DNA from: Bugula neritina
Taxonomy: Eukaryota; Bryozoa; Gymnolaemata; Cheilostomatida; Bugulidae
Direction of reading: 5' to 3'
Assembly (NCBI GenBank): GCA_964035545.1
Contig: OZ037767.1
Coordinates: forward strand, 361,001-425,000
Length of the DNA stretch: 64,000 bases
The notes under the pieces are model-generated. The model saw only the letters and a list, made by a program, of their open reading frames with translations. It had not been told where the DNA came from and made no database searches. The translations under genes and the position numbers were made by a program. Below, one piece after another: positions 30,761 to 43,081 of this stretch. Each line of letters begins with the position of its first letter. Position 1 is the first letter of the stretch.

Positions 30761-32971
30761 AATAACGATCTGCCTTCATCTTTTCCCGCCGGTCGAGCAT
30801 AACCTCGTGAAGACTGCCGTCACGTTTGGCCTTCTTCAGGTGAGAACGGTCATCCTGGTTGACGCGCAACTTGCGATCTTGAAAACTTTGAAACTTCTTC
30901 CTGTGATATGAATAGTAATATAACTATGAGTATTATAGTAATATAACTATGAGTACTATAGTAATATAACTATGAATATTACGGCATGTAATAGACTGAG
31001 GACTAAGATACGTACACATAGTTGACCTCGGTATCGTACACTTTCCCTCCTCTTTCCTCAAGGGGTACATTAGCTAACGGATCCACCTCTCTGTTCAGAT
31101 TAGATCTCACCTGTAAAACATTATTTCACTATTACTTTTTGGAAACTCAGTGTAGTGCGAGAGAAGACAACTATAACTCTGGTGTGAAACACAGTGTAGT
31201 GCGAGAGAAGACAACTATAACTCTGGTGTGAAACACAGTGTAGTGCGAGAGAAGACAACTATAACTCTGGTGTGAAACACAGTGCAGTGCGAGAGAAGAC
31301 AACTATAACTCTGGTGTGAAACTCAGTGTAGTGCGAGAGAAGACAACTATAACTCTGGTGTGAAACACAGTGTAGTGCAAGAGAAGACAACTATAACTTT
31401 TTATTTATAACTATGAAAAATTACACATAGAAACTATCCAACTATAAACTCTCACTGTTGCAACAGGACACTTGAGTAAACAGCGTAGAGATGAAGTGTT
31501 AAGATGAAGTGTTGAGATGAAGTGTGGAGATGAAGTGTGGAGATGAAGTGTGGAGATGCAGTGTTGAGATGAAGTGTGGAGATGAAGTGTGGAGATGAAG
31601 TGTAGAAGTGTAGAGATGTTACCTGGACAAACTCGGCAGGCCCTGCTGCCTTACTCTTACACACAATATCCCCCTCTTCATCCACCCCCATAAAGCAGCC
31701 ATTAGACCCGAGGATCGCCATCTTGCCCTGAGACACACATGAACACGTCACATAGACTGACCTGTTTGTGCTAATATGTGGTCCATCATACACTTCATAC
31801 AGCAAAATAGCAATAATTCACAGTGATCAACATACAACAAAACCAGATTGGAAGCTTCAGATGAAAAATAGTTAGTAGAATACTGTAAACAGTTGCTAGG
31901 ATACTGTACACAGTTGCTAGGATACTGTAAACAGTTGCTAGGATACTGTAAACAGTTGCTAGGATACTGTACACAGTTGCTAGGATACACAGCTTACATC
32001 CTGAAATATTGGTTCCCACTGCTCCCGCACACCAATAGCATCAGATCGACCTTGAACTTTGCCTTTCTCATCGGTCGACAAATATTTCCCAAAACCAGAT
32101 TTCAGTGAAACTTTCTCAGTGTCGAGGATTCGCAACGCCATGAGGATTTCTTCAGGGGCCGGACCTGAACCTGTATATATATATACTGCTGCATCATAGT
32201 GTATAGTAAGTGCATAGTAAGTGCATAGTAAGTGTATAGTAAGTGTATAGTAAGTGCATAGTAAGTGTATAGTAAGTGTATAGTAAGTGTATAGTAAGTG
32301 TATAGTAAGTATATAGTAAGTATATAGTAAGCATATAGTAAGTATATAGTAAGTATATAGTAAGCATATAATAAGTATATAGTAAGTATATAGTAAGTGT
32401 ATAGTAAGTGCATAGTAAGTTATCTCAACATGTAAATATAGAGCGGAATACAAGTTAAAAGACAAACCTTCATCTCTAAGTGCTCCGACAGTAAACAGAC
32501 CGTTATCCAGGGCAGAGACGTAAGACTGTGGCCCTATCTCTATGCAAATGTTTCCTGTTATTTCCTCCATTTTATGGCACATCCACCAACCACCTACAAG
32601 ACAACCCAAGGCTAGCTCAGTCAATATGAAGAGTGTATGAGAAGACATGAGAGGTGTTCGGGCTGACTGAGGAGAACACAAATCCCTGCACTCTGAAATT
32701 ATATTGCTTACCATGTTTTACAGCATCTTTATCTCCACCGCTCTTAACAGATGAACTGCCACTTTCTTTGTCGTCCTCATGTTTTCTTTTCTTAGCTTTT
32801 TTGTGATTCTTACTAACAGAATATAAATTCAACACTGCAGTAAGAAAGGCAGCAATTCGCAGTAAGAAAGGCAGTAGTTTGCAGTAAGAAAGGCAGTGTT
32901 TAGTTCACTTACCTTTTCTTCTTATCTCCTTTAAATAGCAACTTTCCCCCTTTTACCATAGAATATTCCAT
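30753..32971 (-). CDS. FRG1: FRG1 homologue (7 exons)
   Basis: Nuclear/nucleolar actin- and RNA-binding protein associated with spliceosomes. Exons in transcript order: 32913-32971, 32712-32812, 32468-32593, 31998-32170, 31623-31727, 31016-31110, 30753-30900; 268 residues, against 258 in human. The N terminus [15 protein letters not shown] matches the family. A basic stretch [11 protein letters not shown] is a likely nuclear-localisation signal, and is followed by an acidic/Ser linker. The fascin-like beta-trefoil starts at [20 protein letters not shown]. It includes [42 protein letters not shown] and [11 protein letters not shown]. The C-terminal basic segment [12 protein letters not shown] ... 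[13 protein letters not shown] is nearly invariant in the family. All phases agree, including a donor GT|GTACGT ending exon 6 that restores NYVKKFQ. Upstream lies a foldback element (33146-33285). Confidence 0.96.
31138..31400. repeat. 44-bp minisatellite, FRG1 intron 5
   Basis: About six copies of a 44-bp unit containing GTGCGAGAGAAGACAACTAT and CTCTGGTGTGAAACA, nearly identical to each other. Confidence 0.95.
31475..31622. repeat. 13-14-bp repeat at FRG1 exon 5 donor
   Basis: Units of AGATGAAGTGTGG fill the part of intron 5 next to exon 5; the last unit, TAGAGATGTTAC, contains the donor complement (GTAACATC on the - strand). Confidence 0.9.
31878..31990. repeat. 21-bp repeat, FRG1 intron 4
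   Basis: About five copies of a unit containing CAGTTGCTAGGATACTGTA, ending a few bases from the exon 4 donor at 31991-31997. Confidence 0.92.
32190..32422. repeat. 11-bp repeat, FRG1 intron 3
   Basis: About 21 copies of TATAGTAAGTG with CATAGTAAGTG and TATAGTAAGTA variants. The apparent splice donors GTAAGT lie on the strand opposite to the gene. Confidence 0.93.
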
Positions 32972-33145
32972 TAGTTTCCTCTACAACAGCACTGTTTAAA
33001 ATAAAAACAACCAATTCAAAACAATTTAATTTTTCTATAGATTGAAACAAAATGATATGCTTAGGCTTAGAGTTAGTTTTACTTCTAGAACTCTTATCTT
33101 ACTACTTCTTCAATCTCTTTACATAATGATAATCATAATAATATT

Positions 33146-33285
33146 ATTACTATTAGCCTACTATTAAATTTAATCACGAAGGCTATTTATAATTTATAAT
33201 TATTATTATTATATTATATTAACATAATATAATAATAACAATAAATACCCTTCGTGATTAAATTTAATAGTAAGCTAATAGTAAT
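33146..33285. repeat. 45-bp inverted repeats forming a 140-bp foldback
   Basis: Arms 33146-33190 and 33241-33285 are reverse complements with about 43 of 45 positions matching; each carries ATTAAATTTAATCACGAAGG or its complement. The 50-bp centre is itself AT-rich and partly palindromic. The length and structure suit a small MITE or a foldback. No convincing target-site duplication is seen at the edges. It sits about 175 bp upstream of the FRG1 start codon. Confidence 0.85.
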
Positions 33286-35721
33286 ACGTCAGTAAATGTA
33301 AGACTAAGTGTTAGTGTAACTAATATTAAGTACTATAAGTATAAGTATAACAGTATAAGTGAATAACTATATAACATTAATGATTAACTATAAGTATAAC
33401 TATAAGTATAATTATAAGTAGAACTAGAAGGCTAAGCCAGTAGGCCGTAAGGTAACTACTACTTCTAGTAGAGTAGTATTAGTAAGACTAAGACTAATAG
33501 TAAGGCTATTCTGACTAACTCTAACTCTAAGAGGAAGACTAACAGTAAGTGTAACAGTAACACTAAGTCAGTAACTGTAAGTGATAAGTCACTAAGTTTA
33601 CTAAGTCTAGCTTGAAGTCAAACTCAAAGTGTAACTATAACTTAAAAACAATGTAAGTACAATTTTGCTTTTTTTCACTAAAAGTTGAACTTGATTATGA
33701 TTTATCATCATCATTATAATACTCATATTCATATTGAAATTCTAATTAGTAATTCACAACCAAGAATCAGAATGATAGAAATACAGGGCGCAGACATTTT
33801 TATCTTTCGGAAATTCTCGCGGTGATATTTAGCACCGCAGGAATTCGCTTAGATAATCGTCAAATGATTTCAACACGAACAGTTTTATTTCGTCGGTGTC
33901 AGTCTACATAAGTTTGTTAGTAAACAAAACGGCATGAGTTGTATGAAACAGTAAAAAACTGACTATACACCACGCGCCAACTAACTTACAGTTACACTGC
34001 TTTCTAAAGATCTTTACTCCTCCTGTCTTGCCGTTTTTATAAGAATACTTTTTCAGTCACAGCTGTTAGAGGTAAGATTTTAAATTTTGTAAATATTAAT
34101 TGTCAGTTATTCATACCTGCATTATGATTATTATTTAATTTAAAATTCATAGATGATAATGACTATGATAGCCAGCATAGCCATAGGCATAACTCATAAG
34201 TATAAGTGTAACTGTAAGTGTATTACTAACTAAGCATAACATTGTTGCTGTTAGTTGGTAAACCTTAATTTGTAAACTAATCAAAGCTAAAATATAAATG
34301 TTTAGCAATTTGTATTTGCAATCACGTCTAAATTAAAATTGTAGATTTATACAGTTAAAGTTGATTAATAAAATAATAGTTGTAGAATTGCCAATGTAAT
34401 GTAGCGACTATAAACGTTATTGTATTTGTAATCAATCGTAAATACAAGTTTCCAACTTTACAGTTGGTGTCTTATAGTTAATGAGATCCGCACTTCACCC
34501 AGATACTATTAAATTATTGATTGGTATGGGTATTACTATTAGTAAAGAAATACTGGTTGAACTTTGATTTTATTACTATTAATCTAATAAATTCAATACT
34601 AAGTTGTTAGTTTGTAGCTTAATTGAAGTGAGTAGCTCATAAGTTTAAGTATCAAGACACATTAAGATGAGCAAATCTCAGTATAATTCTATAAGTATAT
34701 AAATTGTCTAACATGAATACATACACTAAAATAAAAAGTAGATTATAAGTTGAGATTTGTGTTGATTTAGTTGCACAATCATAGCATTGTCAGCCTCTTA
34801 AAATTTTCTCTAAACTTGATTATTACAATATTACTATAAGCCTTATTAGAGTGATAGCTATTGTAACATTGAAGCAAGGTTACTAAGGGGTAGTAGTTGT
34901 GTTAATCAAGTCTAGTAAATTAGAGATAATTATATTTACAAGTAATAAATGTAATTCATGAACCAGACTGCTCTTCTACCAGCCCTGAACGAAAAAAAAT
35001 GGCAGGGCTTAAGTTTAATATTAAACAATTTTTAGTAGAGAAATTCAGTTTAAATTTAACGTGATGAATCAACAGCCATTGTCAAATAAACTGGCAGTTT
35101 ACACAAATGGTAAGATTGGGTAAACACTATTTTAACTACAAAACCTCAATGAAACCTTTATTATTAGCCCATTATGAAATATAATAGGCTAAAAATAAGG
35201 CAGTGATAAATTGCGAAACAGTTACTAAGATTCTGCTGGTTTGCACCAGGATTTCCATTCCATGTACACTTAGATATGCAGGTAGCACATACTCTAAATG
35301 TGTGCAGGTTATGTGTGTGTACACTCTGCTAGGGTCAAGTATGCAGCTCTCAATGTGGATTTGGGAACCATCCAAATACTATCATTGAAAAGAGATTAAA
35401 CCAATCTATGAAACATTCCTGTCAGCCTTTGGTAATAAAGATGTTATAACCTGTAGTCACAGCAGCTGGCAAGTGACCTGAAACCCCTATCTTTAGTAAC
35501 AGAATTAGTAACAGTGTCCCCTTGGATGCTGATGGTAATTAGGTGCTCAGTAAACTCATCACCACTGAGAATCTAATAGCTAGGCCATGAATGGAATAAG
35601 TATAGTATTATATAATAACAGCAGCTGCAGGGCCACCTCTGTTTTACCAAAGAAACTGGCAGATTGTTGAAATCTTAATGATTCACCTGAACAGCAGCTG
35701 CAAACTGTTCACCTTAAGTTA

Positions 35722-35886
35722 CTCGAGCATAACCTGTAAATAGCATAACCTGTAAGTAGCATAACCTGTAAGTAGCATAACCTGTAAGTAGCATAACCTG
35801 TAAGTAGCATAACCTGTAAGTAGCATAACCTGTAAGTAGCATAACCTGTAAATAGCATAACCTGTAAGTAGCATAACCTCTAAATA
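35722..35886. repeat. 16-bp minisatellite upstream of the BTB gene
   Basis: About ten copies of GTAAGTAGCATAACCT with a GTAAATAG variant. Not linked to a recognised exon. Confidence 0.93.
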
Positions 35887-37046
35887 GGGTAGAGTCTTCA
35901 TGCATCATGACTCATCACACTAGTTTCTAAAAATACTACTAATTTGACTAAAACTTCTAATTTTATGTTTTTATGGCATATATGATCCCGGTATCAGTTC
36001 AACTACACTAGTGTTTAGAACTACCAATGACACTTGATGTCAAACTATAAATCACGATGAGTGAGAGCAAGTTATTGCAGGTGTCTGTTTGGCATGTGTA
36101 GCAAAGAGTATATAGGTTGGTGCCTGTGCGGTGTGGTACTGTCACGGTTCATAGAATCTTTGACCACTGAATACTCCGCTACACTTTAGTGTTAAATGTC
36201 ACACAAGGGTTACTTATTCTACTTTGACAGATGCACTTGAAACTGAATACTAATGTGTTATACTTCAGTCTGTCCCCAGGCCACCACCTAGTAGATGTAG
36301 TCTGTCTCTAGGCCACCACCAACTAGTAGATGCAGTGTTTCTTTTTCTCTGTTTTATGACTAAATAAGCTAAACTATTGGCGATGGAAGCCCTGGTCTGA
36401 ATTCTACTGATTATATAAAGTCAAATATATATAGTCTTGCATAGAGACTGACTGACATATATAATTCTGGTTTGTGAAGTGCTATGAAGTTGCCTATTGC
36501 CTCACAGTACTGGTTAGCTCTGGTATTATTTCATACAGTTTATTTTCTATAGAATGAGATAATAGTGAGTGGAGTTGATATTGCATCATTGTGAGTAAGG
36601 ACTCAGTAAACTCTCCTCAGTTCCTTCAATAGTGAATAGCACTGAGTGGACAGCTATTGTTAAAGTTAAATCAACATTTAAGTGTCCAATAGGATAAAAT
36701 AACGTCATGTGGTTGAGATATTGTGTCATAATAGAATAGTGGAGTGAGTATATAATATAAAGTAAACTGCACATTATAAATATGTGCAGATGGTGTGTGC
36801 AGATGGTGTGTGAAAATATAAAGGAAGTGCATATGTATGCAAATTTCATTGAGTTGAGAGATTTGTAAATATAGGGCAATAGTGACTGGAAGAAATTTCC
36901 TTTCTTTATGTCCTCAATTATTATTATTAACAGTCAGCTGTGTTTGCTGCTGATCAGAGAGTGCTGTTGGACCACAGCCAAAGTACTTGGCAAGCTGCCC
37001 TTTTACACAGCGCTTGGGGTCTGTAGTGCAGTGCAGGCATGTCTTT

Positions 37047-38032
37047 CATCTGTACTATACTCTGCTATCATCTGTACTATACTCTGCTATCATCTGTACT
37101 ATACTCTGCTATCATCTGTACTATACTCTGCTATCATCTGTACTATACTCTGCTATCATCTGTACTATACTCTGCTATCATCTGTACTATACTCTACTAT
37201 CATCTGTACTATACTCTGCTATCATCTGTCCTATACTCTGCTATCATCTGTACTATACTCTGCTATCATCTGTACTATACTCTACTATCATCTGTACTAT
37301 ACTCTGCTATCATCTGTCCTATACTCTGCTATCATCTGTACTATACTCTGCTATCATCTGTACTATACTCTGCTATCATCTGTACTATACTCTGCTATCA
37401 TCTGTACTATACTCTGCTATCATCTGTACTATACTCTACTATCATCTGTACTATACTCTGCTATCATCTGTCCTATACTCTGCTATCATCTGTACTATAC
37501 TCTGCTATCATCTGTACTATACTCTGCTATCATCTGTACTATACTCTACTATCATCTGTACTATACTCTGCTATCATCTGTCCTATACTCTGCTATCATC
37601 TGTACTATACTCTGCTATCATCTGTACTATACTCTGCTATCATCTGTACTATACTCTGCTATCATCTGTACTATACTCTGCTATCATCTGTACTATACTC
37701 TACTATCATCTGTACTATACTCTGCTATCATCTGTCCTATACTCTGCTATCATCTGTACTATACTCTGCTATCATCTGTACTATACTCTGCTATCATCTG
37801 TACTATACTCTACTATCATCTGTACTATACTCTGCTATCATCTGTCCTATACTCTGCTATCATCTGTACTATACTCTGCTATCATCTGTACTATACTCTG
37901 CTATCATCTGTACTATACTCTACTATCATCTGTACTATACTCTACTATCATCTGTACTATACTCTGCTATCATCTGTACTATACTCTGCTATCATCTGCA
38001 CTATACTCTGCTATCATCTGTACTATACTCTA
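37047..38032. repeat. 22-bp minisatellite upstream of the BTB gene
   Basis: About 45 copies of a 22-bp unit containing ATCTGTACTATACTCTGCTA. Two variant types (CTACTAT and TCCTATAC) recur with a period of about five to seven units, a higher-order pattern. Three frames stay open for 340-382 codons; products are Ile/Leu/Tyr/Ser repeats and not genes. Confidence 0.97.
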
Positions 38033-38364
38033 CGCTGCAGTCACCACCCAGATTAATTCGTCCTTGAAAATGATCTAAGATTGCACTGTAAATTCCTTCT
38101 TAGTGACTGAAGAGTACCACTATGCCTGTATACTACTACATGCTGCAGTTAGTGGGTGGTTTATGTAATACAGGGTGTAGTTACTGCATGGTTTATGTAA
38201 TACAGGGTGTAGTTAGCGGTCAAGACTGTACATTACTCATTACAAAGGGTTTTGCTATAGAAACTTATCTTTTCTTGGCAATATATTCATTAAATTTTCT
38301 TTAAACCAACATAAAGTTACTGACTGTAGAAATAGAAGAAGTACAGTATGTTGTTACTTACAGG

Positions 38365-41300
38365 ATGGAACAGTTACAAGAGAGTGAAGAGATCAGTGTT
38401 GTGGGAGAAGACGACTCTCTACAGACCTCAGTGTTGTCTGACCACAAGTCTTTTGTCGATAAGATATCATCTTTTTTCAATCAGCAGACTTTGAGTGACG
38501 TCATGATACAGGTATTTGGATATGCATGCGTACGTATGTATGTACATACATGTGTACATACATGCATGCGTACATGCATACATACATGTGTACATAGTAC
38601 ATACATACATACATACATACATACGGACTTGCGTACATATATATGTACATACCTGCAATTCATGGTATATATGTCTTAATGTCTTAATTTGTTGTGACTT
38701 GTTTGTATAGTCAATATGTGTACTAATATGTAGGTGTTTATAAAGATGTGGCTCATTTACTGGTTTATTAGGTTGAATCCCTTTATCATATAAAATACAG
38801 TATTTATATAGATACAATAAGTGGGAGAAACTTACCATGTAACCAGCCATCATATTATGACAGTATATATAATATAAAATGTATATATAATTTACAGTGT
38901 ATAAATATAAAGTATATAATATAATATATATAATATTTATATTACATAATTCGCTGTATAGGTAGGTGAGAGTAAGTTCTACGCTCACAAGTTTGTGTTG
39001 GCCAACTCATCAGATGTTCTGAAGACGATGCTATATGAAGACAGATGGGGCAGCACTCAGTCTAACCACATAACTCTCAGTGAAACTGATGACTGCAAGG
39101 CTGTCTTTGAACCCTTCCTCAAGTTCCTCTACACTGCTACTGTGGAACTCAATCTACACAATGTCATAGGTCAGCGCAGCTCACACCACTTCCTTTATCA
39201 TCTCAAACACATAGTCACATGACCTAGTCACATGATCCAGTCACATGACCTAGTCACATGATCCAGTCACATGACCTAGTCACATGGCTATGTCTATGAT
39301 ACACATGTAGTGTAATGTGTTACAGGAATCCTATGTCTAGCAGATAAATATAACGTCAACTCTTTGAAGCACCTCTGCCAGTCCTACATGGTAGACCACT
39401 GCAAGTCTCCCACGTCTGAAAACATCCAAAACGCCCTTATATGGTAACACCACTGTCACTATACATATGGTAACACCTTGTCACTATACATATGGTAACA
39501 CCACTGTCACTATACATATGGTAACACCACTGTCACTATACATATGGTAACCCCACTGTCACTATACATATGGTAACACCACTGTCACTATACATATGGT
39601 AACACCACTGTCACTATACATATGGTAACACCACTGTCACTATACATATGGTAACCCCACTGTCACTATACATATGGTAACCCCACTGTCACTATACATA
39701 TGGTAACACCACTGTCACTATACCTTATTATAAATTTATTTGTATTATATTATTATATTGTGTTTCCATAGCGAGTAGCGTACTGCGTATTAGTGTCAGA
39801 TTTCAACTTGCAGGTACCCCTGGTCTAAAGCTCTCCACCTAAAGTGCCTGCAGAGTCAAAGTCAGGCTACCATTGCATGGAACGCAGAAGATATTATGTC
39901 TTCGTCTGATTGGCTGACTATGGACTATGAATTCCTTCTTGTACGTCTGCTAATATTCTAATATATTATTACTTCTACGTCTACTAATATTCTAATATAT
40001 TATTACTCTTAGACAATGTGTGATGTAATATATTACTACTGTAAGATAATGTGTGATGTAATATCCTGTTTAGGACATGCTCAGCTCATCAGACCTCATA
40101 GTCAAGTCAGAACTGGAGATATACAAAGCAGTGGAGAGGTGGATACTGCACAGTACAAATAACCACAACTTGGAAACATCAAAAAATCAGAGCTGTAAAC
40201 TTCTAACACTTGTGAGATTTCCCAGAATGCCAATAAATGACCTACATACAGTGAGTTGACCTAGATAATATTCCGCAGCATGACCTAGATATTACCTAAA
40301 TGATATTAAGGCATGGTGTCCTGTGTGATGTTAACTTAACATTAGGGTAAAAAGTTGGGAGTCATAGAAAGAAATGATGTGTCCTGTATTTTACAGTCGG
40401 GACTCAATTGGTGAGAGTTAATATATGATGAGAGTTAATATATAGTGAGAGTTAATATGTGGTGAGAGTTAATATATAGTGAGAGTTAATATATAGTGAG
40501 AGTTAATATATAGTGAGAGTTAATATATAGTGAGAGTTAATATATAGTGAGACTTAATATATAGTGAGAGTTAATATATAGTGAGAGTTAATATATAGTG
40601 AGAGTTAGTATATAGTGAGAGTTAATATATATTGAGAGTTAATATATAGTGAGACTTAATATATAGTGAGAGTTAATATATAGTGAGAGTTAATATATAG
40701 TGAGAGTTAATATATAGTGAGAGTTAGTATATAGTGAGAGTTAATATATATTGAGAGTTAATATATAGTGAGACTTAATATATAGTGAGAGTTAATATAT
40801 AGTGAGAGTTAATATATAGTGAGAGTTAATATATAGTTAGTGTCTAATAAAAGAGACTAAAGACATCACAGGAGGGTGCATTGCTAGCATATTATATTGT
40901 ATGTTTATAATAGTTACTGAATGCACCTTCCATTTATAATGTGAATGTATATCCAATATATATATTTATGTTCTCTGAAGCCAAGTTATTACCTTGGCTA
41001 GTTACATGCTTAGCAACATCTGTAGCTGAGTGCAATTAATTCTCTGTCATCAGTCATAACTCCCAGGGTCTGGATGAATAATTGACATTAAATGACATCT
41101 TCCAGCCATCTGTAGGAGGCAAACGATGAGTCATTTGTCACTGTGTAATGTATTATCACTGCATATGGTAACGTAATAACAGAGTTGTGAGGTGTATGCT
41201 ATCCCCAACTCTAGGATATGGAAGTAAATTGCCTTGCCCAGCTTGTATTACTCCAGCCAGATGTCCTTACCAATATCTCGTCGTTTATTTATATCATGAC

Positions 41301-42429
41301 ATGGTAGTGTATATACACCACAACCCTAGTATATATTATGCTCTAGTACAGTGCATTTAGTATGTAGTATATCAGTTGTGTATATTCCATGATGTTGTGT
41401 GAAGGTGGAACAGAGCGAATTAGTCAGCCACAGTTGGCTCCAGGAGATAATCATGAAAGAGTTGGGGAAGGCGTACAGATTTCACTGCCTCTGTGTGGCT
41501 CCAATTAAACATATCCAGCAAGAGTTTACAGACTTACAATATCAGCCTAGAGATTACTTGGAGTATCAGGTTGGTAGCAAGTCACTACTTGAGTAACACA
41601 ACTGTAGTTAACAAATTTTATAGCTGCAGATGATTATTAATTCAATTTTTTTTAAGTTCCAGTTGAATCAACTAAAAAGTAACTCACTTTTGAGTCTTTC
41701 AATCATGATGCCATTTTTTAGCTTTAAGTGAGTTAAATTTAAAGCCTTAGTTGGCAAATAATTATGTTTTTGTTTTATTGTATGTTGTTATCCCTGAAAA
41801 CACATTTAATCAATAGTTGAGACCCTGTTTGTCTATGGACTCTATGCCGATGTTAATAAATACTTTCTGTAATAGGTGGACTGTGTGCGGATACAAAATA
41901 CACTCAGGTATGCAATGCAAGTAGAAGTGAAAACGGGCTCCTCGCCACTGCCCGACCAGAAGCGGGATGCCGAGTGGAAGTTGAGTTACAGGAAAATAGC
42001 TAGCACTGGCGTTTGGTCATTACATGTAAGTAAACATTTTCTAATCATTTCGGTGGGGTTAATATTTACAGTGCAATGTTGTTATTGCACTGTACATCAC
42101 TTGAATCACACTTCCTGTGTCATTAGTGTACTTGTTTCAGCCTTTACTCTGTCATGTGATATATGCTAAATGAAAGTCTGTCTGTATTGTCGTAGATCCA
42201 GTGTCAAGACCAAACTCTCAACAGTAACAACGCTGCGTACGAGTCCACAGTTATTATATTTGACACTGCAGACAAAATAATTCAAGTTGTTAAACCGGAA
42301 CGAGCCTACTGTAAACGAGGACAAGCAGAGATCATTGATGTGCCTCTAGAACTCACGGGTGCCGGTAAAACTATGGTTCTGCTGATAAAACCCGTCATAA
42401 ACGTACCGGCTGCTAGCAAACCGACCTGA
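38365..42429 (+). CDS. BTBD17: BTB-BACK domain protein, BTBD17/TANGO10-like (8 exons)
   Basis: Exons 38365-38511, 38962-39169, 39326-39443, 39814-39940, 40074-40250, 41405-41569, 41876-42025, 42196-42429; 441 residues (human BTBD17 about 478). The BTB domain spans about residues 27-125: FNQQTLSDVMIQVGESKFYAH and LANSSDVLKTML, ending with FEPFLKFLYT. A BACK-type helical region follows (ADKYNVNSLKHLCQSYM to KAVERWIL). The C-terminal half (PRDYLEYQ to VLLIKPVI) resembles the MATH-like part of BTBD17 proteins. BTB-BACK proteins often act as Cullin-3 adaptors, but this is not shown here. No Kelch repeats are present. No signal peptide is seen, unlike human BTBD17. The ATG follows a 3' splice site (ACTTACAG|G), so a 5' UTR exon exists upstream. 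The BTB and BACK assignment is secure; the family name is less so. Confidence 0.75.
38520..38640. repeat. (TACA)n simple repeat, BTB gene intron 1
   Basis: Interrupted ACATACATGTGTACAT microsatellite starting about 10 bp after the exon 1 donor; the next 300 bp of the intron is AT-rich. Confidence 0.9.
39221..39290. repeat. 13-bp repeat, BTB gene intron 2
   Basis: About five copies of AGTCACATGACCT/AGTCACATGATCC in a 156-bp intron; each contains the palindrome TCACATGA. Confidence 0.85.
39432..39724. repeat. 26-bp minisatellite carrying copies of the exon 3 donor
   Basis: About 11 units containing ATATGGTAACACCACTGTCA. The exon 3 end reads TTATATG|GTAACACC, so each later unit repeats this 5' splice site almost exactly (ACATATG|GTAACACC). 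Confidence 0.93.
40405..40838. repeat. 17-bp minisatellite, BTB gene intron 5
   Basis: About 25 copies of GTGAGAGTTAATATATA; variants (GTGAGACTT, GTTAGTAT, ATATTGAG) recur in the same order about every 120 bp, so a block of seven units was itself duplicated. Confidence 0.95.
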
Positions 42430-43081
42430 GCTCACCAGCTGGGTTGAACACACTACAGACGTTATTCAGCTCAACTCTTAGTTCTCAATCCATTATTTTA
42501 CCTCAGATCTTCCATAAAATATGCTGGTATTGGTGCTCGTAGCTGACACCCCTTCCTACCTCACCTGTGGTAGTCAAGGGCCATTAGTAGACTAGCTGAC
42601 TAGTAGAAGCCAATATGGACCAACATTTTTGACGACCAATTATCTTCATTGGGATTAGTTGACTTGGTGGCAGTAAAATTGGACCAATATTGGGTCAAGG
42701 ATATTTATTGACTGGTATTTAGAATCTGGTGCTGTATAGGTAGGCCTAGTGCTGTATAGGTAGGTCTGGTGCTGTATAGGTAGTGTGTGTAATATATGTA
42801 TTCTATATCAGAGACATGCAATTGTTCAGGTTTTAAAGTTACTTTTTATTACTACAGTTTAAAAAACTTTCATATACTTTATTTTATTTCAAATATTTGT
42901 GCATTAAGAATACATTGCTTACGTATTTTACATGTTTACATATTTCAGTTCATAAATGTAGAATCACTTGGTTTTGACCACAGTGTAAGTTATCAGGTAA
43001 TTGTTATACATGTGATATACAGTGCATCATAGGCCACAATCATGAGCTAGCAGGAAGGGGGTGACCGGCCGGCCCGTCCTG
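42430..43081. other. Convergent 3' region of the BTB gene (+) and NAA20 (-)
   Basis: No coding exon. A short repeat of GGTGCTGTATAGGTAG occurs at 42730-42785. AATAAA on the - strand at 42878-42883 is a candidate poly(A) signal for NAA20, about 200 bp past its stop codon. Confidence 0.5.

Larger units (their letters stand above)
32972..38364. other. Divergent 5' region of FRG1 (-) and the BTB gene (+)
   Basis: No coding exon recognised in 5.4 kb. It holds a foldback element (33146-33285), AT-rich irregular AGTAATAC/AAGTATAAGT sequence (33290-33660, 34190-34700), a short repeat at 35722-35886 and a 1-kb minisatellite at 37047-38032. A GAG|GTAAGAT donor near 34070 could close a non-coding first exon of the BTB gene, whose first coding exon has a 3' splice site one base before the ATG. 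The longest open frames here lie in the minisatellite and are artefacts. Confidence 0.5.

Noticed and set aside
32190..32422. Series of GTAAGT donors in FRG1 intron 3
   Set aside because: They are on the + strand while FRG1 is transcribed from the - strand, so they cannot act as its donors.
36586..36879. - strand ORF of 97 codons upstream of the BTB gene
   Set aside because: Low-complexity His/Ile/Tyr composition in AT-rich DNA; no similarity recognised.
36908..38078. Three + strand ORFs of 342-382 codons
   Set aside because: The 22-bp array stays open in all three frames; the proteins are the same repeat read in shifted phase.
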